In this document: in pieces, positions 35,589 to 44,599 of the stretch | Numbering within the stretch: the first letter of the stretch is position 1 | How the letters are laid out: every line of letters begins with the position of its first letter | Source: Robertmurraya korlensis NBRC 107688 | Lineage (GTDB): Bacteria > Bacillota > Bacilli > Bacillales > Cytobacillaceae | Assembly (NCBI RefSeq): GCF_001591645.1 | Contig: NZ_BCVH01000001.1 | Span: 620,001 to 684,000 of the forward strand | Reading direction: 5' to 3' | DNA length: 64,000 bases | Translations under genes and position numbers: made by a program | The notes under the pieces: model-generated | Told to the model about the DNA's origin: nothing | Databases searched by the model: none | The model's input: only the letters and a program-made list of their open reading frames with translations

Positions 35589-36351
35589 ATTGGGCAATCA
35601 TAAGTTGAATATCGTTCTTTTCCAAATAATTTTGGTACACTTCACTAGGAAGGGTATCTGTGATAAGGGTATTAATTTTATCTAACCCACAATAAGTCAT
35701 TAACCCATATTTATCGAATTTATCGTGATCTATTAATAGGAATACTTCAGGGCTTCTATTAACCATAAAAGTTTTTAATTCGCTTTCAAATGGTGAAGCA
35801 TTTGTCACTCCGTTTGTTAAGGAAACTCCTGTTGATGCCATAAATGCCTTGTTAACATTAAATGTATTCAGAATATCCATGTTTTTCAAATTGCCAAAAG
35901 AATTTGTTTTTCTTTCTAGGATTCCGCCAGCTGTAATCACATTTAGATTATCAAAAGGAAGTGCACGCACGATAAAATCGAGATTATTAGTGAGTACGGT
36001 GACCTCTTTTTTATTGATAAATTCAATCATCTCAATTGTAGTTGTTCCTGAATCAATAAAAATGATATCTCCATCATTCACGTAACTTGCGGCTGCTTTC
36101 CCAATCCTCTCTTTTGCTTTTTCATTACGTACTTTACGGTCCTGATAAGATTCTAACTTCGCATGCTTATCCTCTTTTACCGCAACTCCACCGTAAACCT
36201 TTTTAAAATCCCCTTTTTCAACGAGTTCCTGAACATCACGGCGAATGGTGTTTTTTGACACGTTAAATACGCTCATTAATTCATCTAATGACACAGATTT
36301 ATTCTTAGTAATATATTCCTCAATTTTATTAATTCTTTTATCTTTAATCAT
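35587..36351 (-). CDS. DeoR-family repressor, IolR-like (paralogue 2)
   Basis: 254 aa. It has the same architecture as the regulator at 19663: HTH 'VSLDELMSVFNVSKNTIRRDVQEL', effector domain 'IIFIDSGTTTIEMI', and C-terminal 'DHDKFDKYGLMTYCGLD'. The two paralogues are similar along their whole length, and the recognition helix is nearly identical. Both may therefore read the same 11-bp operators. ATG 36351 follows AAGGGTG. A weak operator-like sequence (TTACCAACAAG, near 36422) lies upstream and could mediate autoregulation. Which paralogue is the true functional IolR cannot be decided here. Confidence 0.88.
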   Translation of the reverse strand: MIKDKRINKIEEYITKNKSVSLDELMSVFNVSKNTIRRDVQELVEKGDFKKVYGGVAVKEDKHAKLESYQDRKVRNEKAKERIGKAAASYVNDGDIIFIDSGTTTIEMIEFINKKEVTVLTNNLDFIVRALPFDNLNVITAGGILERKTNSFGNLKNMDILNTFNVNKAFMASTGVSLTNGVTNASPFESELKTFMVNRSPEVFLLIDHDKFDKYGLMTYCGLDKINTLITDTLPSEVYQNYLEKNDIQLMIAQ

Positions 36352-36548
36352 GTTATTCACCCTTTAATTTCAAATACAGATGTAGGAACTCAACGCTAAT
36401 GGAACATTATAATTATATTTTACCAACAAGTAGTTAAAACTTCATCATTTTAATAAGTATTTCTAGAAATGATAGCTTAAAAGAAATTTAAGGTTTTGTT
36501 AAGGTTGATCTTACATAATAGGCTCATCAAGAAAAGAGGAGCTTACTA

Positions 36549-38387
36549 ATGATGAAAAGAAAATTTACAAAATTACTTGCACCACTTTTATGTACAACGA
36601 TATTATTTGCTTGTGGTAATAGTGAAGATTCAACAACAGTAACATCAACTAATTTAAATGCAGAAGTAAATATTGACACATTAAGTACAATTGGTGATGG
36701 TGATATTCAAACGGTTGTAAGTGATCTAGCTACTTACAGCGATGATGACCTTTATACAGAATGGAAGGGTCAAGATCCAACGTATATTCAATTGAATGGG
36801 GGGACAGCCACCTATGAAGGATCAGGAGCTGTGGTTGTTTCTGAAAGTACTATTTACATCCGTACGGGTGGGGTATATGTTCTAAGTGGAACATTAGATG
36901 ATGGACAAATCGTTGTGGAAGCAGAGGATAAAAGTACTGTTCGACTGGTCTTAAATGGAGTAGACATTCATAACAGTGCGTCCGCTCCTATTTATGTAAA
37001 GGATGCGGAAAAGATGGTGATCTCCTTACCAGAGGGGACAGAAAATACAATTTCTGATGGAACAAAGTATGTATACAATGATAAAGAAAAAGAGGAACCA
37101 AATTCTGCCATTTTTAGTAAAGATAATTTAACCATTAATGGAGATGGGAAGCTTATTGTAGAGGCGAACTTTAATGATGGAATCATCGGGAAAGATGAGT
37201 TAAGAATTACGGGTGGCAATATTGAGGTAACAGCTGTAGATGATGCCATTGTGGGACGAGACTTAGTAGCTGTTCAAGCTGGGAATGTAACACTTACAGC
37301 TGGCGGTGATGGTATTAAGTCAACTAATGATGAAGATGCAGAAAAAGGAAATATAGCCCTTGAAGGTGGAACATATACCATTATAGCTGACAATGATGGC
37401 ATCCAAGCGCAAACTTCACTGTATATATTGGATGGAGCCTTTACCATTACAACGGGTGGTGGAAGTCCGGAAACGATTGGAGTCAATGAATTCGCTGATG
37501 GAGGACATTCCGATGACTCGGCAACCGCTACAGAAACAACAAGCTCAAAAGGTTTGAAGGCAACATCGACGCTAGCGATTGGTGGAGGAACATTTACGAT
37601 TGATTCATACGATGATGCCATTCACAGTAGCAATAGTGTTTTATTCGAAGCTGGGGAACTTACAATTGACTCTGGAGATGATGGTATTCATGCTGATTCT
37701 TCAGTGGTGACTAAGGGTGGAGATATTACAATTACAAAGACTTATGAGGGAATTGAAAGTAAAATTGTAGCGATTGCCGGAGGTACGATCGACATTACTT
37801 CTGCGGACGATGGTCTAAATGTAGGTGGTGGAGCTGATTCTTCAGAAGATAACATGCTAGAATCCACTTCAGAGGAGCACCTTATTCAAATTACAGGTGG
37901 ATATGTATCTGTTAACTCATTGGGAGATGGTTTGGATTCAAATGGATCATTTATTATGACAGGTGGTACAGTAGTAGTAAATGGACCAACCGATGCTGGG
38001 AACGGTCAAATAGACTATGTTGATACGTTTGAAATCTCAGGCGGTGTATTAGTTGCTGCGGGCAGCACGAAAACACAGGCATCCTCCGAGATGTCTGGAC
38101 AGAATGCAATTTTGATGACATTTCCCAAAATGCAGGCTGCAGGAACAATCGTTCATCTAGAGGACAGTGAAGGTAATACGATCGCCACATTTGCGCCAGA
38201 AAAAGATTATCAGTCCCTATATATAAGTTCACCGGACTTAGTAAATGGTTCTAGCTATACGTTATTTTCAGGAGGTTCTTCAACAGGAACTGAAAGGAAT
38301 GGTTTATACACAGGTAGCGAGTACACCGTTGGAACAAAGGTAGTAGAGTTTACAATCTCAGAGGTCGTGACAAGTCTGAATGGGTAA
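36549..38387 (+). CDS. Carbohydrate-binding-domain (DUF4353) lipoprotein
   Basis: 612 aa secreted lipoprotein with signal 'PLLCTTILFACGN' (Cys near residue 23). The mature part is built of repeated beta-helix-like units with recurring 'GG.y.i..ddDGI.a' segments, for example 'GGTYTIIADNDGIQA', 'GGTFTIDSYDDAIHS' and 'GGTIDITSADDGLNV', over residues 200-490. This is the DUF4353/carbohydrate-binding pattern, and the many Asp-Asp-Gly-Ile turns suggest Ca2+ or ligand loops. Its function is unknown; cell-surface polysaccharide interaction is plausible. GAGGAGC lies before the ATG. The gene is monocistronic, with a terminator after. Confidence 0.85.
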   Translation: MMKRKFTKLLAPLLCTTILFACGNSEDSTTVTSTNLNAEVNIDTLSTIGDGDIQTVVSDLATYSDDDLYTEWKGQDPTYIQLNGGTATYEGSGAVVVSESTIYIRTGGVYVLSGTLDDGQIVVEAEDKSTVRLVLNGVDIHNSASAPIYVKDAEKMVISLPEGTENTISDGTKYVYNDKEKEEPNSAIFSKDNLTINGDGKLIVEANFNDGIIGKDELRITGGNIEVTAVDDAIVGRDLVAVQAGNVTLTAGGDGIKSTNDEDAEKGNIALEGGTYTIIADNDGIQAQTSLYILDGAFTITTGGGSPETIGVNEFADGGHSDDSATATETTSSKGLKATSTLAIGGGTFTIDSYDDAIHSSNSVLFEAGELTIDSGDDGIHADSSVVTKGGDITITKTYEGIESKIVAIAGGTIDITSADDGLNVGGGADSSEDNMLESTSEEHLIQITGGYVSVNSLGDGLDSNGSFIMTGGTVVVNGPTDAGNGQIDYVDTFEISGGVLVAAGSTKTQASSEMSGQNAILMTFPKMQAAGTIVHLEDSEGNTIATFAPEKDYQSLYISSPDLVNGSSYTLFSGGSSTGTERNGLYTGSEYTVGTKVVEFTISEVVTSLNG

Positions 38388-38400
38388 AAGAAGGTATGTT

Positions 38401-38425
38401 AAGAGGGTGATAGCATCCTCTTTTC
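38401..38425 (+). terminator. Terminator after the DUF4353 gene
   Basis: AAGAGG (38401-38406) pairs with CCTCTT (38417-38422) and is followed by TTCTATTTT. The stem is short. Confidence 0.6.
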
Positions 38426-38512
38426 TATTTTATAACCTAAAAAAATGAAACTATTAATTCCTCAAGTTCGTCTATTTCTTATAAGATCTACTTTTTGAAA
38501 GGAAAGGCAACC

Positions 38513-39043
38513 ATGAAAAGATTTTGGATGTTCATTTGCATGATTCTAATTGCAATCATTATATATTATCAATATATTAAAGAAGACGTGCCATTGCCAA
38601 CTGCTCTTCACCCGGTAGTAGAAGAGAGGACAAATTTACTCATTCAAAATATGGCGGATAAGGGAATTACCGTTTTGATTACAGATGGATTCCGTAGTGT
38701 GGAGGAACAGGATATCCTATATGAACAAGGTCGGACGACAGAAGGAAGTATTGTTACCTATGCAAAAGGTGGCGAGTCGCTTCATAACTTTGGACTGGCA
38801 GTGGACTTTGCCTTAAAGACAGGGTCAGGACAGGTCATTTGGGATATGGAGTTCGATGGAAATGGGAATGGTGTGGCCGATTGGATGGAAGTTGTTGAAA
38901 ATGCGAAGGAACTTGGATTTGAGTGGGGGGGAGATTGGATCGGATTCGAAGATTATCCCCATCTACAATTAGATTTTGGATTAAGTCTTCACGAATTACA
39001 AAGAGGGAAAATGCCTTCGGAAAAAGCACTAACAGCATATTGA
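38513..39043 (+). CDS. M15-family peptidoglycan peptidase (CwlK/VanY-like)
   Basis: 176 aa with an N-terminal membrane anchor or signal ('FWMFICMILIAIIIYYQYI'). The M15 zinc peptidase domain follows: 'ITDGFRSVEEQDILYEQGRT', the zinc ligands in 'SLHNFGLAVDFAL' (H..D) and the final His in 'EDYPHLQLDFG', with 'WGGDW' before it. Size and motif spacing resemble Bacillus CwlK, an L-alanyl-D-glutamate endopeptidase. A D,D-carboxypeptidase activity is the alternative. GAAAGGAAAGG precedes the ATG. Confidence 0.88.
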   Translation: MKRFWMFICMILIAIIIYYQYIKEDVPLPTALHPVVEERTNLLIQNMADKGITVLITDGFRSVEEQDILYEQGRTTEGSIVTYAKGGESLHNFGLAVDFALKTGSGQVIWDMEFDGNGNGVADWMEVVENAKELGFEWGGDWIGFEDYPHLQLDFGLSLHELQRGKMPSEKALTAY

Positions 39044-39101
39044 TAAAAGATTAAACACATCATATTGTTTATCTGTCTACCCTAAAGGGTAGAAACAAAA
39101 T

Positions 39102-39287
39102 ATGAACTCTCTTAAATCAATGGGCGACAAACAACTGTATTTAGCTATTCAAGAAGCAAAGAAACACAATTTAGACTTTGAATTCATTGCTATCCTAAAG
39201 AGTGAAGCAAGAAGGAGGGTAGAGTTTCATAAAAAAAAAGGAGGATTTGAGAACCTAGAGATTACTTTATTAAAAAAGGTACTTTGA
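39102..39287 (+). CDS. sda: Sda-like sporulation checkpoint protein
   Basis: 61 aa. The pattern L-x-x-M-G-D-x-x-L at the N-terminus and 'AKKHNLDFEFIAILKSEARRR' match the helical hairpin of Sda, which inhibits the sporulation kinase KinA in response to replication stress. B. subtilis Sda is about 46-52 aa; this one has a longer basic C-terminal tail ('EFHKKKGGFENLEI'). A 7-bp inverted repeat CTACCCT-AA-AGGGTAG lies just upstream (39077-39092), and AAAGGG within it may act as the ribosome site. No clear DnaA box was seen. The assignment rests on short motifs. Confidence 0.62.
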   Translation: MNSLKSMGDKQLYLAIQEAKKHNLDFEFIAILKSEARRRVEFHKKKGGFENLEITLLKKVL

Positions 39288-39310
39288 CTCACTGAAATCT
39301 AAGTTAGTAC

Positions 39311-39334
39311 ACACCCCTTTTATTAAAGGGGTGT
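39311..39334. terminator. Hairpin between convergent sda-like and ydjM-type genes
   Basis: A 10-bp perfect stem, ACACCCCTTT (39311-39320) with AAAGGGGTGT (39325-39334), lies between convergent genes. It has only a weak T run. Confidence 0.6.
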
Positions 39335-39361
39335 TCTACTTTCCACCATTTGTAAAATTAA

Positions 39362-39988
39362 CTATACTTCCTTCGATGATAATGGCAAGAATAGTTTAAC
39401 TCCCCGTTTATTCACCGGTAGTATTTTTAGATCTGCTAGTAAGTGACTTATGTAACCGCCAAGACAGGTAAAGAACACACCCTTAATTCCAAGTGTAGTT
39501 TCTAAATTTGCTGCTATACATCCAAAGAAAACAACGCCAACTATCGAATGGGTATAGCTACGGTGAGAAGAAAAGGAAGCCATTACAATAAATATTCCTA
39601 ATAGAATTAACCATAATTCGTCTAAAGAAAACCCTCCCACTAAGACAGCAACCCCTGTGATTGTTAGCATATGTCTTTGTTTAATCAAGGAAGCTATCAA
39701 AATAACCAAAAAGCCTATGCCTATTCCTAGCCACCTCTCATTTTCTGCTTTTTCAAAGAAACTATAGACAGCCATCATCATTCCAATAATTAGCGCAGAT
39801 AACTGAATCACCTTATGCGACAAAGTTATTTTTCCACGAAGCTTCCCGTCAATATCTAGGTCAGGCATTAACCCTGAGACGCCTCCTAGTCCGACGAGAA
39901 AAAGTGTTACTGACGGGGAAGTTTGCAAAGAATTAGCAATTACAAATCCCGTTGTTGATCCAATTACTGCATGTGTTGTACCATTCAA
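39362..39988 (-). CDS. YdjM/DUF457-type membrane protein, putative metal-dependent hydrolase
   Basis: 208 aa integral membrane protein starting 'MNGTTHAVIGSTTGF' (conserved N-terminal THA), with 'GLMPDLDIDGKLRGKITL' (D-x-D near residue 42), 'SSHRSYTHSIVGVVFFG' and 'GYISHLLADL'. This His/Asp set defines the LexA-regulated YdjM/YvsG group. Five to six membrane spans are present. Members are induced by DNA damage in some bacteria, but no LexA box is evident here. The role is unknown. Confidence 0.85.
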   Translation of the reverse strand: MNGTTHAVIGSTTGFVIANSLQTSPSVTLFLVGLGGVSGLMPDLDIDGKLRGKITLSHKVIQLSALIIGMMMAVYSFFEKAENERWLGIGIGFLVILIASLIKQRHMLTITGVAVLVGGFSLDELWLILLGIFIVMASFSSHRSYTHSIVGVVFFGCIAANLETTLGIKGVFFTCLGGYISHLLADLKILPVNKRGVKLFLPLSSKEV

Positions 39989-40166
39989 TTGTTTGCACCT
40001 CTATTATTCTATTGTTGTTGATATATCAGATCAACTTTTCTATTTTACAACAAAACACCTGTTCTGTTTAGGGGTTTAAGAACTTTATGGTTAACACTTT
40101 CCTTTTTGTAGAGAGTCTTTTACTATAGAGGTTATACATAAGAACGAAAGACGAGGGAAATAGCTG

Positions 40167-41045
40167 ATGATTGAAATCGAAAATGAATGGTTAAAAGTGG
40201 GCATAGAAAGAAATGGAGCAGAGGTACGTAAAGTAAAGCATAAGAAAAATAATCTAGACTATATGTGGACAGGTGATCAAGCATATTGGGGACGAGTGTC
40301 TCCGGTCTTGTTTCCGATAGTTGGACGGTTAAAAGATGACCAATATCAAATTAATGAGCGAACGTATAAGCTGTCACAACATGGTTTTTTACGTGATGTT
40401 GAGTTCGATGTACTAGAGCAGACAGCAACAAGCGCTGATTTTATTTTTGAATCTACTGGTCGTTTTATTGAAGTGTATCCTTATGAGTTTAAAGCTATCA
40501 TCCGATATATGCTTAATGATGACTCCCTGATTGTAAAATGGGAAATTGTGAATGAAAATGAGCAGGAAATGTATTTTTCTATTGGTGCTCATCCTGCTTT
40601 TAAGATCCCGCTTTTAGAAAATGAAACCATTGAGGATTACGGTCTGCAGTTTACCCCTGCTGCAGATAAGAATGTGACGGAATATGAACTGACGAACTCT
40701 CTGCTTCACGAGAAACGAAACATTAATGAGATTAAAACCCTGCAACTAGGGAACTCATTATTCTCGCATGATGCTCTCGTATATAGCAATATCGATAAAA
40801 TTATGTTGGTATCAAATAAAACCAGTCATGGTGTAGAGGTTATGTTTGAGAATTTCCCGTTTGTTGGAATTTGGTCAAAATATAACGAGGAAGATGGCAG
40901 TATTGCCCCATTTGTATGTATTGAGCCATGGTACGGGGTTGCTGATAGGTATGGTACATCCGGGAACTTTAAAGAAAAATTCGGAGTAAACATGCTTGAA
41001 CCTGGCCAAACATTCCAAGCTGAATATAAAATGAAGTTTAATTAG
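40167..41045 (+). CDS. Aldose 1-epimerase family protein (LacX-like)
   Basis: 292 aa galactose-mutarotase-like beta-sandwich protein. Motifs are 'IERNGAEVRKVKHK', 'PVLFPIVGRLKDDQY', 'LSQHGFLRDVEF' (catalytic His region), 'FSIGAHPAFKIPL' and 'FVCIEPWYGVADR' (catalytic Glu). It is the LacX subgroup, whose natural substrate is uncertain. GAGGGAAATAGCTG precedes the ATG. The gene stands alone, with its end adjoining a repeat array. Confidence 0.9.
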   Translation: MIEIENEWLKVGIERNGAEVRKVKHKKNNLDYMWTGDQAYWGRVSPVLFPIVGRLKDDQYQINERTYKLSQHGFLRDVEFDVLEQTATSADFIFESTGRFIEVYPYEFKAIIRYMLNDDSLIVKWEIVNENEQEMYFSIGAHPAFKIPLLENETIEDYGLQFTPAADKNVTEYELTNSLLHEKRNINEIKTLQLGNSLFSHDALVYSNIDKIMLVSNKTSHGVEVMFENFPFVGIWSKYNEEDGSIAPFVCIEPWYGVADRYGTSGNFKEKFGVNMLEPGQTFQAEYKMKFN

Positions 41046-41090
41046 TATAGGTATTTGTTAATGGGGAATTGTATCGCTAAACAGGTGGAC

Positions 41091-41375
41091 CTAGTTCGCT
41101 AGTTCCACCAATAATTGGAAATTGCATCCTGAAGAACAAATTAGTTCACTGATTACACCAATTATTGGGGATTATATGTTCTAAGGAGCAACTTAGTTCA
41201 TTGATTCCACTAATTATTGGAAAATCTGTGTCATAAAGAGCAAATAAGTTCATTAAATTCACTAATTATTGGAAACTACATGTCGTAAAGGGTAAATTAG
41301 TTCATTGAATCCACTAATTACTGGAAACCCCATCCTAAAACAACTTAGTGCATCAACTCCACTAATTATATGGAA
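41091..41375. repeat. Tandem array of about six 52-bp intergenic repeats (array 1)
   Basis: Copies begin near 41091, 41141, 41193, 41245, 41297 and 41345, with intervals of 50, 52, 52, 52 and 48. The consensus core is TTAGTTCATTGATTCCACTA followed by ATTATTGG and a less conserved about 20-base linker. No ORF, promoter or T-run terminator is evident inside. It resembles the array at 51332 in period and layout. Confidence 0.85.
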
Positions 41376-41497
41376 AAAACATGCCCTAAATTAGTCAAAC
41401 TTATTTCTATAAATGGATTGAGGGTATCTGAAGTTGTGATTTTCAATCTATAAGATAGATTGGAAGAAGTATGTAAGGACTAGGAGAAATCCCAGAA

Positions 41498-42331
41498 ATG
41501 AATACTACGATTACTGAAATTACCTCTAGGAAGATACTTACTGAAGCAAAGGGATATTTGGATGTTGGATTTACCCATTCATTGAATCCTTATAGTGGGT
41601 GTGGATTTTCTTGTAAGTATTGTTACGTAAGAGAAATGCCAATTCAAAAGTATAAAGAAATTCCATGGGGGAATTGGATAGACATAAAAACAAATGCGGT
41701 GGAAAACTACCAGAAGGAAATAAAACTACTTCGTAAGAGAAACAAATCTATCAATATTTTTATGTCTTCTGCCACTGATCCCTACCAACCTATTGAACGT
41801 AGAGTGAACATTACACGAGGAATATTGGAAGAAATGATTGAAAATCCACCAGATTTTCTCCAAATCCAAACACGAAGCCCTTTAGTCACTAGAGATATTG
41901 ATTTGTTAGGAAAATTAAAAGAAAAATGTGAAGTCCTAGTATCAATAACGATAGAAACGGATAGAGAAGATATCAAACAAATCTTTGCTCCACTTGCTCC
42001 TGGTATTCAGTTACGGCTAAAAGCGTTACGAGAAGTGAATAAGGCAGGGATTCCTACCCAAGCTTCTATTTCACCTGTTTTGCCCTTTACTCCTGACTTC
42101 CCAAAAATATTCAACGGTATCGTCAATCATATTTGGATTGATACGCTTTCAATTGGAGACGGGTTAATGGGGAAGCGTTCAGAACAGTTAGGAATGCCTA
42201 CGCTGTTTGAAGAACATAACTTATCAAAGTGGTACCAAAAAGATCTACATGTAAAAGTAGAAAAATACTTTAGGAAATATTTCTCGAATACCATGATCCG
42301 AGTGTCAAAATATAACGCTTTCCCAAGATAG
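41498..42331 (+). CDS. SPL-family radical SAM protein
   Basis: 277 aa. The radical SAM cluster motif is 'CGFSCKYCYVREMP' (C-x3-C-x2-C), with 'NIFMSSATDPYQPIERR', 'LQIQTRSPLVTRDIDLL' and 'VLVSITIETDRED'. This is the group annotated as spore-photoproduct-lyase-like (Rv2578c-type), distinct from true SplB. The substrate is unknown; DNA photoproduct repair should not be assumed. AGGAG at 41481-41485 lies about 12 bases before the ATG. A bidirectional terminator separates it from the ger operon. Confidence 0.85.
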   Translation: MNTTITEITSRKILTEAKGYLDVGFTHSLNPYSGCGFSCKYCYVREMPIQKYKEIPWGNWIDIKTNAVENYQKEIKLLRKRNKSINIFMSSATDPYQPIERRVNITRGILEEMIENPPDFLQIQTRSPLVTRDIDLLGKLKEKCEVLVSITIETDREDIKQIFAPLAPGIQLRLKALREVNKAGIPTQASISPVLPFTPDFPKIFNGIVNHIWIDTLSIGDGLMGKRSEQLGMPTLFEEHNLSKWYQKDLHVKVEKYFRKYFSNTMIRVSKYNAFPR

Positions 42332-42357
42332 TGAAAAACTAACAAGGTCAGAAGAAG

Positions 42358-42386
42358 AAGGAGCATCCAGTGGATCCTCCTTTTTC
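42358..42386. terminator. Bidirectional terminator between SPL-family gene and gerC
   Basis: A 9-bp stem with one mismatch (GGAGCATCC at 42360-42368, GGATCCTCC at 42372-42380) is followed by TTTTTC. Confidence 0.7.
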
Positions 42387-42392
42387 TATTGC

Positions 42393-43502
42393 TTACATAA
42401 CAATACCGTGTGAAATCACATCAACTTTTACTTTAGTAGTGAATTTGACATTCTTAAAATAATCTTTTTTATCTTGCATTTCCCAAGTCTTTGGATGAAA
42501 CGCCATTAACCTCCTCCCGATACCGAATGCATCACAATTCGCCTGTTGTAGTGTATTTATTACCCGGTCGGCGTCAGTTGTGAGCTCTTTTGATAGTACC
42601 TCATTAAGGCGATTGATTTGTTCTGGTACATCACCCTTCGGATATTCTTCAATATTAATCTTTACATTTAGATTAAGATAAACAGAAACGACTCCATCAT
42701 TAACTTGAACCTTTAATTTTCTTTTTAACTGTTGAACGCTAAATGAAATATAATTATTTATGTCGAACTCCTCTTCATCGTTTACTTTAGTTGTAAATCG
42801 TGCGTACTTTCCTATTTTATCTTTCAACAAGAGAAGGAGGGTTGAATCTTGTGGTGATAAATTTCCTGAATATTTCCTTTCATCCATTAAGGCAAGTCCA
42901 ACAACTATAGCACTTTTTTTACTATTCGATTTAAGATAGGGGAGCACTACATCTTCACCCGGATCTAGCAACTCTGAAGCAAGTGTCTGTATAGTTTCAT
43001 TTGGAACGATAGTGTTTTCTTCTGCACTAGTAAGGGCGTCTTGAATATATTCACTAACATTTGTCTTATGCTTCGGTTTTATTTTAAGCAGGTCTACTGC
43101 TTTTCCTTCTACAATTCCTAAGGTGGCCCCTAGTGAATTTCTTGGGTCTCTCCAAATGACATCTAATGAAGGATAAATATCAGTAGCAGCCATTTGTTCA
43201 CCGAAAAGGATTAATTTATTCTTTGATGTATCTAATGTACCAGATATTTCTCGAGCTATTTTCTTCCGAGAATCCCTGGGTGTTAGACCTACTGCGGAGA
43301 ATGTTTCACTTTGTACCAAGGCTTGTGCTCCTCCCGAGGGGTCTTCGATGATAGGGATAGAAACTCCTAATAAAAAATCATCGTTATCTTCTAAATCATA
43401 ACTCAAAATCTGTACCAGTATAGCATTCTTCATCAGATGTTGGTCCCAACAGCCTGTAAGTAATATACAAAAGAGTAAGAGGATAGGTAGTTTCCTTTTC
43501 AT
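42393..43502 (-). CDS. Spore germination lipoprotein, Ger(x)C family
   Basis: 369 aa C subunit of a GerA-type germinant receptor, attached to the spore inner membrane. The lipoprotein signal 'LPILLLFCILLTGCWDQ' includes the family's conserved GCWD. Further family features are 'AREISGTLDTSKNKLILFGEQ' and the C-terminal 'QANCDAFGIGRRLMAFHPKTWE'. The start ATGA overlaps the gerB stop by 4 bp (translational coupling). It is the last gene of gerA-gerB-gerC. The germinant is unknown. Confidence 0.94.
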   Translation of the reverse strand: MKRKLPILLLFCILLTGCWDQHLMKNAILVQILSYDLEDNDDFLLGVSIPIIEDPSGGAQALVQSETFSAVGLTPRDSRKKIAREISGTLDTSKNKLILFGEQMAATDIYPSLDVIWRDPRNSLGATLGIVEGKAVDLLKIKPKHKTNVSEYIQDALTSAEENTIVPNETIQTLASELLDPGEDVVLPYLKSNSKKSAIVVGLALMDERKYSGNLSPQDSTLLLLLKDKIGKYARFTTKVNDEEEFDINNYISFSVQQLKRKLKVQVNDGVVSVYLNLNVKINIEEYPKGDVPEQINRLNEVLSKELTTDADRVINTLQQANCDAFGIGRRLMAFHPKTWEMQDKKDYFKNVKFTTKVKVDVISHGIVM

Positions 43503-44599
43503 CCCCTGTTCACCTCTTCCTTTTTCGACAAAACTAACGAAACTATTAATAGAAGAAAAGGAATCATGATAATAAAAATATAGTGAGATGGCCCAAGGAA
43601 TTTATTAAAGCTCTCAAAGTCCCTTTCTTGGTCAGGAAGAAGAGCCAAAACTAGATAGATTCCTGCTACAAGTGGCAGAAACGAGGTATAAGGTATTTTC
43701 TTAAAAAGGCTGGCAAAGCCCATTGCTGATAAAAACAGCCAGTTTGCAATGGAAGTAGCAACGACTATGAGCCAGAGTGATAAGAAAAATAAATCCGTTC
43801 TTTCTAAAACCTGAAAAGAGTATGCTTTAATCATATATAATAATGGCTCGGGAGTCAGTGCGATATCAGTATTGGTTTCGAAATATACAAGGCTTGCAAA
43901 CACCATAAAGGTATAATAGGTTGTGACAAATATATTAGCAGTGGTAATGGCTTTTAGCTTACCCTTCCCAGAAGCTTGTACAAATGGATGGATAAATAAA
44001 AAGAGTTCAAAGCCTAACATAGAGAAAGCTGCTTCTTTTGTACCTTTAAATATCGTTTGGAGATCAGTGCCTCCTATTGGAAAAATATAAAGAAAGTTTG
44101 CATCTTTGAGACTATAGGAAATCAATACGATTAACAAAAATAGTATAGGAGACACAAGTACATAGAATCGAGCTATGCTGGTTACACCTGCACCAACAAT
44201 GTAAATGCATGTAATTAGTACTAAAACCATAGTAATCCAATTGGGTGTCCGAGGTAAAATCCATTTATCAATGATATCACTATATCTTGCCAAAACTAAG
44301 CTCCCTGTTACCATAAAATAAAGGGCATAGCTAAGCGTAATGAATTTCCCTAACACTTTCCCAAGTAAGTTAGGAAGTATTTGATATAAAGATAAGGAAG
44401 GGAATCTTCTACAAAGTCCCCAAATAATCAAAATAATCACTTGTGAGATTACGCCAGCTAGTAGAGTGGAAATCCACCCATCCTGCTTGGCTACTAATGC
44501 TACATCATGTGGCAAAGATAGAATTCCTACACCAATTTGAGCTTGGATAATCATGAATACAAGCTGTTTATTTGTGACTTTATTTTTGTTTTTTTTCAT
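43499..44599 (-). CDS. Spore germination permease, GerB family
   Basis: 366 aa B subunit of the receptor, an APC-superfamily membrane protein with about 10 spans. It begins 'KVTNKQLVFMIIQAQIGVGILSLPHDV', the conserved GerB opening. The start used (44599, MKKNKNK) follows GAGGATGG and overlaps the end of the A subunit by 20 bp. A longer in-frame start at 44656 is not supported. GerB subunits carry the germinant-binding pocket, so this protein sets germinant specificity. Confidence 0.93.
   Translation of the reverse strand: MKKNKNKVTNKQLVFMIIQAQIGVGILSLPHDVALVAKQDGWISTLLAGVISQVIILIIWGLCRRFPSLSLYQILPNLLGKVLGKFITLSYALYFMVTGSLVLARYSDIIDKWILPRTPNWITMVLVLITCIYIVGAGVTSIARFYVLVSPILFLLIVLISYSLKDANFLYIFPIGGTDLQTIFKGTKEAAFSMLGFELFLFIHPFVQASGKGKLKAITTANIFVTTYYTFMVFASLVYFETNTDIALTPEPLLYMIKAYSFQVLERTDLFFLSLWLIVVATSIANWLFLSAMGFASLFKKIPYTSFLPLVAGIYLVLALLPDQERDFESFNKFLGPSHYIFIIMIPFLLLIVSLVLSKKEEVNRG

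Noticed and set aside
41498-42331. True spore photoproduct lyase (splB)
   Set aside because: The protein is shorter than SplB (about 342 aa) and belongs by motif to the broader SPL-family radical SAM group; no splA is adjacent.
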